46,612 nt of DNA. Origin: an uncultured Dialister sp. Its GTDB lineage: Bacteria > Bacillota > Negativicutes > Veillonellales > Dialisteraceae. The translations under genes and the position numbers were made by a program. Shown in pieces: positions 15,440 to 24,299 of this stretch. The DNA lies in assembly GCA_934178345.1 (NCBI GenBank), contig CAKPQG010000019.1:1-46612 (forward strand), given 5' to 3'. Position 1 is the stretch's first letter. Each line of letters opens with the position of its first letter. A model generated the notes under the pieces. That model was not told the origin of the DNA, ran no database searches, and was given only the letters and a program-made list of their open reading frames with translations.

Positions 15440-16282
15440 TTTCCCAGCCACGAGTCCCATTTCCTTATCCTTCTTTACGACATCATTGATCGCGATGAGG
15501 TCTTTCAGGAGGACTTCAAGAGAAGAAAGATAGAGCATATTGGTAGAGTCGGAAAGGCCTTCCGGCGGATTGTCGTGGACTTCCATGAAGAAGCCGTCGA
15601 CACCGGATGCCGCTGCCGCTCTTGCGAGGTACGGGATGAATTCACGCTGGCCGCCGGTGGTATTGCCCATACCTCCCGGGAGCTGGACGCTGTGGGTCGC
15701 ATCGAAAATGACGGGATAGCCGAACTGTCGCATGATGGGGAAGGAACGCATATCAACCACGAGATTGTGATAGCCGAAGGAGGCTCCTCTTTCTGTCAGA
15801 GCGAGATTTGGATTTCCTGCTTCTTCCATCTTGCCGATGACATTCTTCATATCTTCCGGTGCCATGAACTGGCCCTTCTTTACATTGACAGGCTTGCCCG
15901 TCTTTGCCGCGCCGTATACCAGATCGGTCTGGCGGCAGAGAAAGGCTGGGATCTGGAGCATGTCGAGCACCTGGGAGGCTGGTGCGAGCTGGGTCACATC
16001 ATGCACGTCAGAGAGCACCGGCACCTGAAGCTCTTTCTTGATATCCGCAAGAATTTCGAGGCCTTTCTCGAGCCCCGGGCCACGGAAGGAGTTAAATGAG
16101 GAACGATTCGCCTTATCAAAAGACGCTTTGAAAATGTACTGTACGCCAAGGCGTTCACAGATTTTTTTGATTTCACGGCCGATCATCAGCGTGCGGTCAT
16201 AGCCTTCAATGACGCAGGGGCCTGCGATCAGAAACAGCTTGCTGCCGTCGATGGTCAGATTTCCGACATGAATGGTTTTCAT
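15437..16282 (-). CDS. kdsA: Kdo-8-phosphate synthase KdsA
   Basis: KdsA condenses arabinose 5-phosphate with phosphoenolpyruvate to Kdo-8-phosphate. From ATG at 16282 (AGGAGC upstream) it has 281 residues, normal for the family. LIAGPCVIE (18-26) and FKASFDKANRSS (51-62) bind substrate, and SDVHDVTQ and FDATHSVQLPGG are further family motifs. An in-frame start 13 codons earlier lacks a Shine-Dalgarno. It is separated from kdsD and kdsB by repeat-filled gaps. Confidence 0.96.
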   Translation of the reverse strand: MKTIHVGNLTIDGSKLFLIAGPCVIEGYDRTLMIGREIKKICERLGVQYIFKASFDKANRSSFNSFRGPGLEKGLEILADIKKELQVPVLSDVHDVTQLAPASQVLDMLQIPAFLCRQTDLVYGAAKTGKPVNVKKGQFMAPEDMKNVIGKMEEAGNPNLALTERGASFGYHNLVVDMRSFPIMRQFGYPVIFDATHSVQLPGGMGNTTGGQREFIPYLARAAAASGVDGFFMEVHDNPPEGLSDSTNMLYLSSLEVLLKDLIAINDVVKKDKEMGLVAGK

Positions 16283-16343
16283 AGGAAGCTCCTTTGGGAT
16301 AATTGTTAAATGGTAATTCAAAAATCGTTATTTTCCCTGTTGT

Positions 16344-16490
16344 AAATGAGGAGTGAGGAGTGAGGAGTGAAGGTGCGGCGCAAAATAATTGGAAAGCGCC
16401 GCGGAGCTTTATAGCAAAGAACAAGAGGACCTTCCTTTATGAAAGGAATGCCCCTTCTCCCCCCATAGAACCTTCAGAACCCGTGGAGCC
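16344..16490. repeat. Composite repeat fragment between kdsB and kdsA
   Basis: GTGAGGA heptads (three to four units, about 16346-16369) precede the hairpin GCGGCGC (16375-16381) with GCGCCGC (16396-16402). GAACCTTCAGAACCC follows near 16470. There is no TAGTGAC array after kdsB, whose stop is TGA-TAG. Confidence 0.7.
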
Positions 16491-16494
16491 TCTA

Positions 16495-17223
16495 TCACTT
16501 CATCTTTTCAAAATACGCATTGGCCTTCTTCAGGTCTTCTTCGGTATCGATGCCGATATCCTGTGTCTTCACCTCAATGACACCGATCTTGTAGCCCATC
16601 TCGAGGGCACGGAGCTGCTCCAAGGACTCGGTCTTTTCGAGCGGGGTCTGCGCCATCTTCGCATAGGCGAGGAGGAAATCTCTCCGATACGCATAGATGC
16701 CGACATGCTTCAGCGCCGGCACTTCGAAATCGTGGCGGGGATACGGGATGAGGGAACGGGAGAAGTAGAGTGCTTCGCCCTTCTGATTCACAACGACTTT
16801 GACCGCGGAAGGATCATCATATTCGTCTTCGTGGAGGGGCGTTGCGACGGTCGCCATATCCAGCTCCGGATGGTCGATGAGGTCCTGCGCCAGACGATCG
16901 ATCACATCCGGGTCGATCAGCGGTTCATCGCCCTGTACATTGACGATGATCTCATAGTCCGGCGTATGGGACGCCACTTCTGCCAGACGGTCGGTGCCTG
17001 TCGGATGGTCGACGGAGGTCATCATGACATGGCCGCCGAAGCTCTTGACTTCCTTCTCAATGTCCTCATGGTCTGTCGCCACGATGACGATATCAGGGAG
17101 CTTGGCCTTTATAGCTCTTTCATAGACACGATGCACCAGTGTCTCTCCTGCAATCAGACGGAGCGGCTTTCCCGGAAGACGTGTCGATGCATACCGGGAT
17201 GGAATGATACAAGCAATTTTCAT
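16495..17223 (-). CDS. kdsB: CMP-Kdo synthetase KdsB
   Basis: KdsB activates Kdo with CTP to give CMP-Kdo, the WaaA donor. From ATG at 17223 (AAAGGAG upstream) it has 242 residues. The nucleotide-binding start IPSRYASTRLPGKPL (7-21), VNVQGDEPLI and KHVGIYAYRRDFLL are diagnostic. A longer frame to 17262 would overlap lpxK and lacks a Shine-Dalgarno. It follows lpxK by 35 bp. Confidence 0.96.
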   Translation of the reverse strand: MKIACIIPSRYASTRLPGKPLRLIAGETLVHRVYERAIKAKLPDIVIVATDHEDIEKEVKSFGGHVMMTSVDHPTGTDRLAEVASHTPDYEIIVNVQGDEPLIDPDVIDRLAQDLIDHPELDMATVATPLHEDEYDDPSAVKVVVNQKGEALYFSRSLIPYPRHDFEVPALKHVGIYAYRRDFLLAYAKMAQTPLEKTESLEQLRALEMGYKIGVIEVKTQDIGIDTEEDLKKANAYFEKMK

Positions 17224-17258
17224 GATAAACTCCTTTGCGTAGGGACTAGTGACAGGGA

Positions 17259-18386
17259 TCATAGATGAGGAACTTGCGGCTTGGCATGGAGGAATTCTTC
17301 CAATACCTCCCTGTCTTCCTTGGGCAATGTCATCGCGATCTCAAGGACGGAAAAGGGAATGTCAGACTCGGCGAGGCTGGCAAGAGAGAGCATCTTCACA
17401 GCATCTTTTTCTGTCATGACGATGAGCTCGGCGCCCTTGGCTTTGGCTTCGGAGATCGCATTCCGCACATCCTCTTCGGTATACCTGTGGTGATCAGGGA
17501 AGGGCATCTCCCCCACCACGCGAAGGCCCGCTTCCTTGGCGGTCTTCTTAAAAGCAGCGGGGTTTCCGATGCCGGAGACCAGATAGGCTTTCTTCATCCT
17601 GACATCTTCGATCGCCCCTTCATGAAGGAAAACTTTCCACTTCTCATACGGCACCACCTTTGACGGCGCATGCGCGGAGGAAAGAATCGGCACGCCTGGC
17701 GCGAGACGGGCGAGCTCTTCTCTGATCTCTATCAAATCTGTCAGATGCACCTGATCGCTCTTCGTCAGGATGAAAAGGCTCGCCCGAGAAAGGGCATCGA
17801 GCGGCTCCCGGAGCAGACCGCGGGGCAGCCCGTGACCATAGCCGAAGGGATTCGTCGCATCGATGAGAATGATATCTTGATCGCGTCTGAGCTTCCAGTA
17901 CTGAAAGCCATCATCCAAAAGCAGGATGTCGGCTCCCATTTCCTCAGCCCTCTTCACAGAGGCGATGCGGTCTTTCCCGATAAAAATGGGAACGGAAGGG
18001 AGTTTCCTCGCCATCATGTAGGGCTCGTCCCCTGCCATTTGCTGGGATACGAGGATGGATTTCCCATCCGATACGCAGCCGCCTTCTTTTTCAAGACCGC
18101 TTTTATACCCCCGGCTGATGATGGCAGGCTTTTTCCCGATCGAGCGGAAGAGCTCGGCCAGCATCAGGATGCAGGGGGTCTTGCCTGTCCCGCCCGCCGT
18201 GACATTGCCGACACTGATCACGGGCACGGAGGCTGAAACCGCAGATGCCATGTCCGCTGCCCGTTTCTTTTCGACCTGAGAGAAATACATTTTTTCCAGC
18301 TGTGAAAGGCCTGACAAGACCAGCCTGTCCATGCCCTTCGGCGATGGCTCCTTCATCAGACCTGTGACATAGGACTCAAGACTCAT
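17259..18386 (-). CDS. lpxK: Tetraacyldisaccharide 4'-kinase LpxK
   Basis: LpxK phosphorylates the 4' position of the lipid A disaccharide at the inner membrane. The P-loop is ISVGNVTAGGTGKTP (57-71), and LLLDDGFQYWKL and DQDIILIDATNPFGYGHGLPRG are strongly family-specific. The 375 residues are normal. The ATG lies inside the end of waaA (11-bp overlap), so translation is probably coupled. Confidence 0.95.
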   Translation of the reverse strand: MSLESYVTGLMKEPSPKGMDRLVLSGLSQLEKMYFSQVEKKRAADMASAVSASVPVISVGNVTAGGTGKTPCILMLAELFRSIGKKPAIISRGYKSGLEKEGGCVSDGKSILVSQQMAGDEPYMMARKLPSVPIFIGKDRIASVKRAEEMGADILLLDDGFQYWKLRRDQDIILIDATNPFGYGHGLPRGLLREPLDALSRASLFILTKSDQVHLTDLIEIREELARLAPGVPILSSAHAPSKVVPYEKWKVFLHEGAIEDVRMKKAYLVSGIGNPAAFKKTAKEAGLRVVGEMPFPDHHRYTEEDVRNAISEAKAKGAELIVMTEKDAVKMLSLASLAESDIPFSVLEIAMTLPKEDREVLEEFLHAKPQVPHL

Positions 18387-19704
18387 GACGGCCTCCCAGC
18401 TTCACGCCGGCTTCCGCGACCAGCTGCTCGAAAGCCTTGATATTTCTCTCGGTCGCGCCCTGGTTCTCATGCACCACAGTCAAAGCCGCCTCTCCCATCC
18501 GTTTCATGGTCTCGGGATGGGCCAGAAGATCCATGAGCGTTTCTTTAAATTCATGCTCTGACTTCGTCATGAGGCACACGCCGCGGCTCTCCAAAAGCTC
18601 GAAGATCTCCTGAAAATTGAACATGTAAGGGCCGACGATGACAGGCTTGCCATGCGCCGCCGGCTCCAGAATATTATGACCGCCGACTTTGACGAAGCTG
18701 CCTCCGACAAAGACGACATCTGCCAGACTGTAAAGACGCCCCAGCTCGCCGATGGTATCCAGAATGACCACCTGCGGACTCGTACCGTCATCCTCCTCCG
18801 TGCCCATCTTGGAGCGGCGAAGGACGCTATAGCCGTGATGCTTGATGGCAAATTTCACAGACGGCGCTCTCGTGATCTCGCGAACGGCGAGAAGCAGACG
18901 CGCATCTGGATATTTTTTCAGAATTTCACCAAAGGTACGGAGTACGATCTCCTCCTCCCCGCTGTGCGTGGAACCGGCGACGATGATCGGGCCCTTCCCG
19001 TCAAAGCGGAATTCTTTACGAAGCGCAGCGCGTTCTTCTTCCGACACTTCGGCATACGTCTGATCGTACTTGGTATTGCCCGTGATGGTGCAGCGCTTCG
19101 GCTGGGCTCCCATCGCGATGATGCGCTCCTCGTCGATGCGGGACTGCATGCAGAAACGCCGGATCTGGCAGAGCATGCGCGTCGTGAAGCGCTTGATCAG
19201 CGAATAGCGGCGCATCGAGCGGCTGCTGATGCGGCCATTCATCATCATGACAGGGATCTTTTTGCGGAAAGCGAGACGGAGGAAATTCGGCCACAGCTCC
19301 GTTTCGATCAGAATGATCGCCTTTGGATTCACGATGTCTACGATGCGCTCGGTGATGACAGGCAGGTCAAAGGGGAAGAAAATGTGTCCATCCGCCTCTG
19401 GGATGATGCGCTGTGCCATGCGGTGACCGGTCGCGGTGACGACAGACACCACCACCATTTCATCCGGGTACTTCTTCTTCAGCTCGCGCACGATCGGGCT
19501 CGCAGCGACCACTTCACCGACGGAAGCGGCATGCACCCAGATGGCATTGTGGTAGGCGATCTGCTGCAAGGTAGGCGTCGGCATGACGCCCGCACTCTGC
19601 TTCAGACGATCATAGAAGCCTTCTTCGAAGACAAGCCGATAAATCAGGATCGGTATCTGCAGCAGCCAGTAGGCGACAAGACAAATGTTGTAAATCCAGT
19701 ACAA
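18376..19704 (-). CDS. waaA: Kdo transferase WaaA (KdtA), TTG start
   Basis: WaaA attaches Kdo from CMP-Kdo to the lipid A precursor. The 442 residues have an N-terminal membrane anchor (about 5-25), IWVHAASVGEVVAA (55-68) with the conserved Glu, and ETELWPNFLR (134-143). The C-terminal GT-B half has VFVGGSFVKVGGHNILEPAAHGKPVIVGP. The start is TTG at 19704 with AAAGGAG about 7 bases before it. How many Kdo residues it adds cannot be told. Confidence 0.94.
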   Translation of the reverse strand: MYWIYNICLVAYWLLQIPILIYRLVFEEGFYDRLKQSAGVMPTPTLQQIAYHNAIWVHAASVGEVVAASPIVRELKKKYPDEMVVVSVVTATGHRMAQRIIPEADGHIFFPFDLPVITERIVDIVNPKAIILIETELWPNFLRLAFRKKIPVMMMNGRISSRSMRRYSLIKRFTTRMLCQIRRFCMQSRIDEERIIAMGAQPKRCTITGNTKYDQTYAEVSEEERAALRKEFRFDGKGPIIVAGSTHSGEEEIVLRTFGEILKKYPDARLLLAVREITRAPSVKFAIKHHGYSVLRRSKMGTEEDDGTSPQVVILDTIGELGRLYSLADVVFVGGSFVKVGGHNILEPAAHGKPVIVGPYMFNFQEIFELLESRGVCLMTKSEHEFKETLMDLLAHPETMKRMGEAALTVVHENQGATERNIKAFEQLVAEAGVKLGGRHES

Positions 19705-19721
19705 TTTTTTCTCCTTTGATG

Positions 19722-19989
19722 GTTGTTGGTTGTTTGGTTGTTGGGTTCAACGGGTTCAGCGGGTTCAACGGGGAAGGTGCGGCGCATCAAAATTAGTAGC
19801 GCCGCGAAGTTTTATATAAAGGGTATTGGGGCGATTTATGAATTGTGCGCCCCTTCCCCACCTTCCCGTCAGAACCCATTGAACCGTTCGACCTACATTC
19901 ATAGTAAAGGGCTGCTCACTGGGATAAAATCCTAGTTCCTAGTCCCTAGTCACCAGTCACTAGTCATCAGTCACTAGTCACTAGTCACT
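19722..19989. repeat. Composite repeat with stop-anchored heptads (msbA side)
   Basis: Modules are GGTTGTT heptads (19721-19742), GGGTTCAACGGGTTCAGCGG, the hairpin GCGGCGC (19779-19785) with GCGCCGC (19799-19805), a short copy of the GGTTCTGA module, then heptads of CTAGTCC, CAGTCAC and TAGTCAC type (about 19931-19989). On the minus strand the msbA stop TAG begins a TAGTGAC unit, and the unit before it codes the last Ser-Asp. Confidence 0.85.
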
Positions 19990-21744
19990 ATTTCTCTCAG
20001 AATCATTCTTCTGCGACATCGTATAGAGCTCATGATACAACCCTTTCTTTTCCATGAGTTCTTGATGTGTACCGCTTTCTTCGATGACGCCGTGATTCAG
20101 GACAAGGATCTGGTCGGCGTTTTTGATGGTCGACAGGCGATGGGCAATGACGAAGGAGGTACGGCCGACCATGAGCTTGTCGAGCGCATCCTGCACGATC
20201 TTTTCGCTCTCCGTATCGAGCGCGGAAGTCGCTTCGTCGAGGATGAGGATCTTCGGATTCTTCAAGATCGCTCTGGCTATCGCGATGCGCTGGCGCTGAC
20301 CGCCGGAGAGGACGAGACCGCGATCGCCGACCTTGGTATCGATGCCGCGCGGCAGACCATGGATGAATTTCTCTGCATTCGCAGCCCGAATGGCATCCCA
20401 GACCTCTTCATCCGTCGCATCCAGACGGCCATAGAGAACATTTTCTTTGATGGTGGTATTGAAGAGGAGTGTATCCTGCGGCACAAGGCCGATGTTGTCA
20501 CGAAGAGAGCCGACTGTCACATCGCGGATGTCGACGCCATCGATGTAGATGGCTCCGCCTGTCACGTCATAGAAACGCGGAAGCAAGTTGGCAATGGTCG
20601 TCTTGCCGGCACCGGATGGGCCGACGACGGCGATGGTCTGTCCCGGTCTGGCGATGAAATTCAGATCCGTCAGTACCGGATTGTCTTTTTCATAGGCAAA
20701 GGCCACATGGCGCGCTTCGACACAGCCCTCTGTGACTTCGATCGGCTTGGCACCGTTTTTATCCTGAATTTCCGGCTTCTCATCAAGAATCGCAAAGACG
20801 CGGTCCGCTGCTGCTAAGGACTTCTGGATATTACCGAAGCTTTCTGCCAGACGGCGGGTCGGATTGGCCAGGTTGATGGCGTAAATCAGGAAGGCAATGA
20901 GTTCACCGGTGGTCATCACGCCTTCAATGACGGAGACACCGCCATACCAGATGATCGCGCAGACCGCAATGGCAGCGAGGAATTCGACAAGCGGAGTCAT
21001 CTGGCTCTGCTGGCGGATGGAACGCACAGTCGCCTTGAAGCTGGATTCATTGATCTCATTGAAGCGTTTCTCTTCGAAGTCACCGCGATTGAAACTGCGC
21101 ACGATGCGCACGCCCTGAATGGTCTCCTGCAGCATGGACGTCACATCAGCCAGTCGTTCCTGCACGTCGCGGCCGCTCGAGTGGAGCTTTCGCCCAAAGA
21201 ATTTGATCGTGTAAGAAACGAGCGGTACGATCACAAGGCAGAGCATCGTCAGTTTCCACTGCAGGTAGATCATGGAAACGAAAGAACCGATGAAAATCGC
21301 GCCTTCCTGCACCAGCTGGATGAAATTATCCACGATGGCTGTCTGCAGCGCCGCGATGTCATTCGTGAGGTTACTCATGATATCCCCGGTGCGGCGGCGG
21401 TCATAGTAGGAAATCGATAATTTCTGCAGATGATGATAGAGCGTATTTCGAAGATCCTTGATGACAGCCTGCCCGATATATCCCATGAGGTAGCGGTGCC
21501 CAAAGGTGGTGATCGCGCGGATGAGGAAGGTCACAAGGATCGCCACGATGATGAGGTAGAGCATGGCAAGGTCTTTATCATTCAGCACCTTGTCGATGAC
21601 ATCCTTGATGATCCACGGCACGACCAGGTTCGAACCCGATACGAGCAGCATGAAGACAACGGAAACCAGAAGCAGCTTCCAATAAGGTTTTAAATAGGAT
21701 AACAGTCTCATGTAACTGTTCAGTTTACTTGATTTTGTATTCAT
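19981..21744 (-). CDS. msbA: Lipid A export ABC transporter MsbA
   Basis: MsbA flips (Kdo-)lipid A across the inner membrane. The 587 residues form a half-transporter: six membrane segments in 1-320, then the ATPase with Walker A GPSGAGKT (375-382), signature LSGGQ (479-483), Walker B ILILDEATSALD (499-510) and switch His in IAHRLST. The ATG has CTGGAGA upstream. It fits MsbA by context; family members also export drugs. The final codons Ser-Asp-stop are read from TAGTGAC heptads. Confidence 0.92.
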   Translation of the reverse strand: MNTKSSKLNSYMRLLSYLKPYWKLLLVSVVFMLLVSGSNLVVPWIIKDVIDKVLNDKDLAMLYLIIVAILVTFLIRAITTFGHRYLMGYIGQAVIKDLRNTLYHHLQKLSISYYDRRRTGDIMSNLTNDIAALQTAIVDNFIQLVQEGAIFIGSFVSMIYLQWKLTMLCLVIVPLVSYTIKFFGRKLHSSGRDVQERLADVTSMLQETIQGVRIVRSFNRGDFEEKRFNEINESSFKATVRSIRQQSQMTPLVEFLAAIAVCAIIWYGGVSVIEGVMTTGELIAFLIYAINLANPTRRLAESFGNIQKSLAAADRVFAILDEKPEIQDKNGAKPIEVTEGCVEARHVAFAYEKDNPVLTDLNFIARPGQTIAVVGPSGAGKTTIANLLPRFYDVTGGAIYIDGVDIRDVTVGSLRDNIGLVPQDTLLFNTTIKENVLYGRLDATDEEVWDAIRAANAEKFIHGLPRGIDTKVGDRGLVLSGGQRQRIAIARAILKNPKILILDEATSALDTESEKIVQDALDKLMVGRTSFVIAHRLSTIKNADQILVLNHGVIEESGTHQELMEKKGLYHELYTMSQKNDSERNSD

Positions 21745-21779
21745 TCCATTCTCCAGAATTTTTTTGGGGGAGACTAAAG

Positions 21780-22003
21780 GTTCAAAGGGTTCAGGTTGAT
21801 GGGTTCAGGGTTAACTCGTGGGGCGGCTCGTCCACTGATTGTGGATGAAAGCTTTGCTCGCCAGTTAGGAGTGAGGAGTTAGGAGTGCTGGTGCGGCGCA
21901 TAAAAATATAGAAGCGCCGCGGAGATTTGAAACTAGCGGTTTCTCGCATCGCAAACCTAATCCCTAGCTACCAGTCACTAGCCACTAGCCACCAGCTACT
22001 TAG
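21780..22003. repeat. Composite repeat with stop-anchored heptads (lpxB side)
   Basis: Modules are GGTTCA tracts (21779-21820), TTAACTCGTGGGGCG, GAGGAGT/TAGGAGT heptads (about 21865-21886), the hairpin GCGGCGC (21893-21899) with GCGCCGC (21914-21920), CTAATCCCTAG, and CAGTCAC/TAGCCAC heptads to the lpxB stop. On the minus strand the stop TAG opens the first unit, TAGCTGG. Confidence 0.85.
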
Positions 22004-23123
22004 CCCCCGTCTTCACGATGAGCTCGGCCACGCGGCGCACCGCGCCTCCGCCGCCCAGGGCTTTTCTCACCTCTCGGATGCCTTCCACATTCTTTTCCCG
22101 CGCGGCCGGCTGAATGAGCCACGGTGTCACGATGCGGGAAATATTCTCCGCTGTCACTGCATCCTGCAAAAGCTCAGGCGTGACTTCACGGTCCAGCAGA
22201 AGATTCGGCAGTCCCGCATACTTCACATGGACGAGAAGCTTCGCCAGTATCCATGTCACAGGGGCGAGACGATAAATCAATACGGTCGGCAGCTCCATGA
22301 GCGCCGTTTCCAGAGTCGCCGTCCCTGAAGACGCGACGCAGGCATCACAGATCTGCATCAGGTCATACTGCCTGCCCTCGGTGATTTCTACGGAAAGCTC
22401 CGAAGCACCGATGAAGGAGGAGAGCATTTCCATCGGAATCGTCGAGGCCCGGGGAATAAAGAACTGGCAGTCTGCTTTCTTGGCGAGCTGGCGCGCCGCC
22501 TCCAGCATCACGGGCAAAAGCCCCGCGACTTCATTCTTGCGGCTGCCTGGCATGAGAAGGACACGCTTTTTATTCGGATCGCCATGGAAATAGGCCATCG
22601 CCGCTTCCTTCGTCATGGACGGCTTCACCGTATCCGCCAGCGGATGACCGACGAAGGTCACATGCGCGCCCGCCTTCCGATATGCGTCTGCTTCAAAAGG
22701 AAATATGGACGCCACCTGCTCGACATCGCGGACGATATTCTTCGCCCGCCCCTTGTTCCACGCCCAGATGGTGGGCGCGATGTAGTAGACGACGGGGATG
22801 CCCAGCTCTTTCGCCACATGAGCGAGCTTCATATTGAATCCGGGGTAGTCTACACAGACCAGCACATCCGGCTTTTCCCGCAGCATGGCTTCCTTCAGGA
22901 AGCTGCGCAGCTTGAAGAAGAGCGGCAGGTGCTTGATGACTTCCACCAGGCCGATGATGCCCAGATTTTCTATATCATAGATGATGCGGACGCCGCTCTT
23001 TCGCATATCCGCACCGCCCATCCCGAAGATGTCTGTCTCGGGGTAGAGCTTTTTGATTTCTGCCGCAACGGCGGCGGCATGCATATCGCCAGAGGCCTCT
23101 CCGGCAGACATCATAATTTTCAT
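21996..23123 (-). CDS. lpxB: Lipid A disaccharide synthase LpxB
   Basis: LpxB (family GT19) joins UDP-diacylglucosamine and lipid X to the lipid A disaccharide. The 375 residues start MKIMMSAGEASGDMHAAAVA, the family N-terminus. VCVDYPGFNMKLA, YYIAPTIWAWNKGRA and LMPGSRKNEV are diagnostic. The ATG has GAGG upstream. Its substrate lipid X is made by LpxI, encoded next upstream. Confidence 0.96.
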   Translation of the reverse strand: MKIMMSAGEASGDMHAAAVAAEIKKLYPETDIFGMGGADMRKSGVRIIYDIENLGIIGLVEVIKHLPLFFKLRSFLKEAMLREKPDVLVCVDYPGFNMKLAHVAKELGIPVVYYIAPTIWAWNKGRAKNIVRDVEQVASIFPFEADAYRKAGAHVTFVGHPLADTVKPSMTKEAAMAYFHGDPNKKRVLLMPGSRKNEVAGLLPVMLEAARQLAKKADCQFFIPRASTIPMEMLSSFIGASELSVEITEGRQYDLMQICDACVASSGTATLETALMELPTVLIYRLAPVTWILAKLLVHVKYAGLPNLLLDREVTPELLQDAVTAENISRIVTPWLIQPAAREKNVEGIREVRKALGGGGAVRRVAELIVKTGAK

Positions 23124-23144
23124 AAGTTAAGTCCTCGTGAATAA

Positions 23145-23383
23145 AAGGGTTCAGGGTTCAGGGTTCGGGGTTCAGGGTTAGCCCATGGGGCGGCTCGTCC
23201 ACTGATTATGAATGAAAGCTTTGCGCGAATGAGGAATTAGGAATGAGGAATTAGGAATGGTGGTGCGGCGCATAAAAATCAGAAGCGCCGCGGAGTATAA
23301 ATAGTGGCGATGCCCAAAGGTGGTATTTAAGTCACCAGTCACTAGCTACCAGTCACTAGTCCCTAGTCCCTAGCCACCGGTCA
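23145..23383. repeat. Best-preserved composite repeat with stop-anchored heptads (lpxI side)
   Basis: This copy shows all modules: GGTTCAG heptads (23148-23178), TTAGCCCATGGGGCGGCTCG, a linker with GAATGAAAGCTTTGCGCGAA, GAGGAAT/TAGGAAT heptads (about 23229-23257), the hairpin GCGGCGC (23265-23271) with GCGCCGC (23285-23291), GGAGTATAAATA, GGCGATGCCC, GGTATT, and heptads to 23383. On the minus strand the lpxI stop TGA opens TGACCGG, then TGGCTAG, GGACTAG, GGACTAG, TGACTGG. Confidence 0.88.
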
Positions 23384-24202
23384 CTTCTTCCCTTCCACCG
23401 CCAGTATCACAATGCCTTTTTTATTGGCTTCCTGCAGCACAGCTTCTTTTTCTGCGAAAAGGGTATGCCATGCTTCGATGGCAAGGACGGCGCAGCCGCT
23501 CTCCTCCATGGAGGAAAGTGTCGTAAGACCGACCGCCGGCATGTCGAAGCGGGTATCCTGTCCGGGCTTGGCCGTCTTCACGACGACAGCACCGCCGCGG
23601 GCGAGACTGCCGCCGCGCTTGATGCAGGTATCCGTGCCTTCGATGGCTTCGACGGCCATGACCGCCTGATCCTTCACCACGACCGTCTGCCCCAGATCGA
23701 TCGCGCCGATCGCTTTCGCCGCCTCGAAGCCAAAGGCTACATCCGCCATCTGCGCCTCCGTCGGCTTCTTTTTCGTGAAGACCTGCGGCCCCGGCATGAG
23801 AGGCTTCAGATACTTCGTCTGATCCAAGACGGAGATCCCGTCCTTGGCCAGCTCATCCACGATCGCCAGCGTGATCGTATCATCCTTGAAATTCATCTTA
23901 CGCAGACGATTCAAGAGCCTCACCGCGCGCATATCCGGAAGGGTATGCGACTTGTAGAGCCACTCCTTCGTGACCTTGCCAATCATCGTGACCTCTTTCA
24001 CATGCTCCTTCACGAGCGTCTTGATGACTTTATCCAGTTTAAAGGCGCTGATATCGTAGTACGCATCCGCGATCTTAGAAAGTCTCGGGTCGACGCCCGG
24101 CGTCACCGCGATACAGACCACGCGATACCCCTGGGGCTGCACCGCTTCGATGAATTCCACCGGCAGCGTCCCGATGCCCGCTAATAAACCAATCGTTTCC
24201 AT
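23381..24202 (-). CDS. lpxI: UDP-2,3-diacylglucosamine pyrophosphatase LpxI
   Basis: LpxI hydrolyses UDP-2,3-diacylglucosamine to lipid X and UMP, and replaces LpxH in many bacteria. From ATG at 24202 (GGAGGTC upstream) it has 273 residues. The N-terminal IGLLAGIGTLPVEF, the middle DDTITLAIVDELAKDGISVLDQ and the catalytic-domain RFDMPAVGLTT (218-228) are typical; Asp220 probably matches the catalytic Asp of Caulobacter LpxI. It is the first LPS gene in transcription order here. Confidence 0.95.
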   Translation of the reverse strand: METIGLLAGIGTLPVEFIEAVQPQGYRVVCIAVTPGVDPRLSKIADAYYDISAFKLDKVIKTLVKEHVKEVTMIGKVTKEWLYKSHTLPDMRAVRLLNRLRKMNFKDDTITLAIVDELAKDGISVLDQTKYLKPLMPGPQVFTKKKPTEAQMADVAFGFEAAKAIGAIDLGQTVVVKDQAVMAVEAIEGTDTCIKRGGSLARGGAVVVKTAKPGQDTRFDMPAVGLTTLSSMEESGCAVLAIEAWHTLFAEKEAVLQEANKKGIVILAVEGKK

Positions 24203-24259
24203 AATGACCTCCATAGCGTCATAATCTTTATTATTTTAGCATTTTTTCGCGGGTTACGC

Positions 24260-24265
24260 ATTATA
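24260..24265 (-). promoter_or_regulatory. Possible -10 box of lpxI
   Basis: TATAAT on the minus strand lies 58 bases before the lpxI start in an AT-rich stretch. No convincing -35 box is seen. Confidence 0.35.
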
Positions 24266-24299
24266 GAAATTTCGATTTGAAGGATGGACAGGGTGGCAT

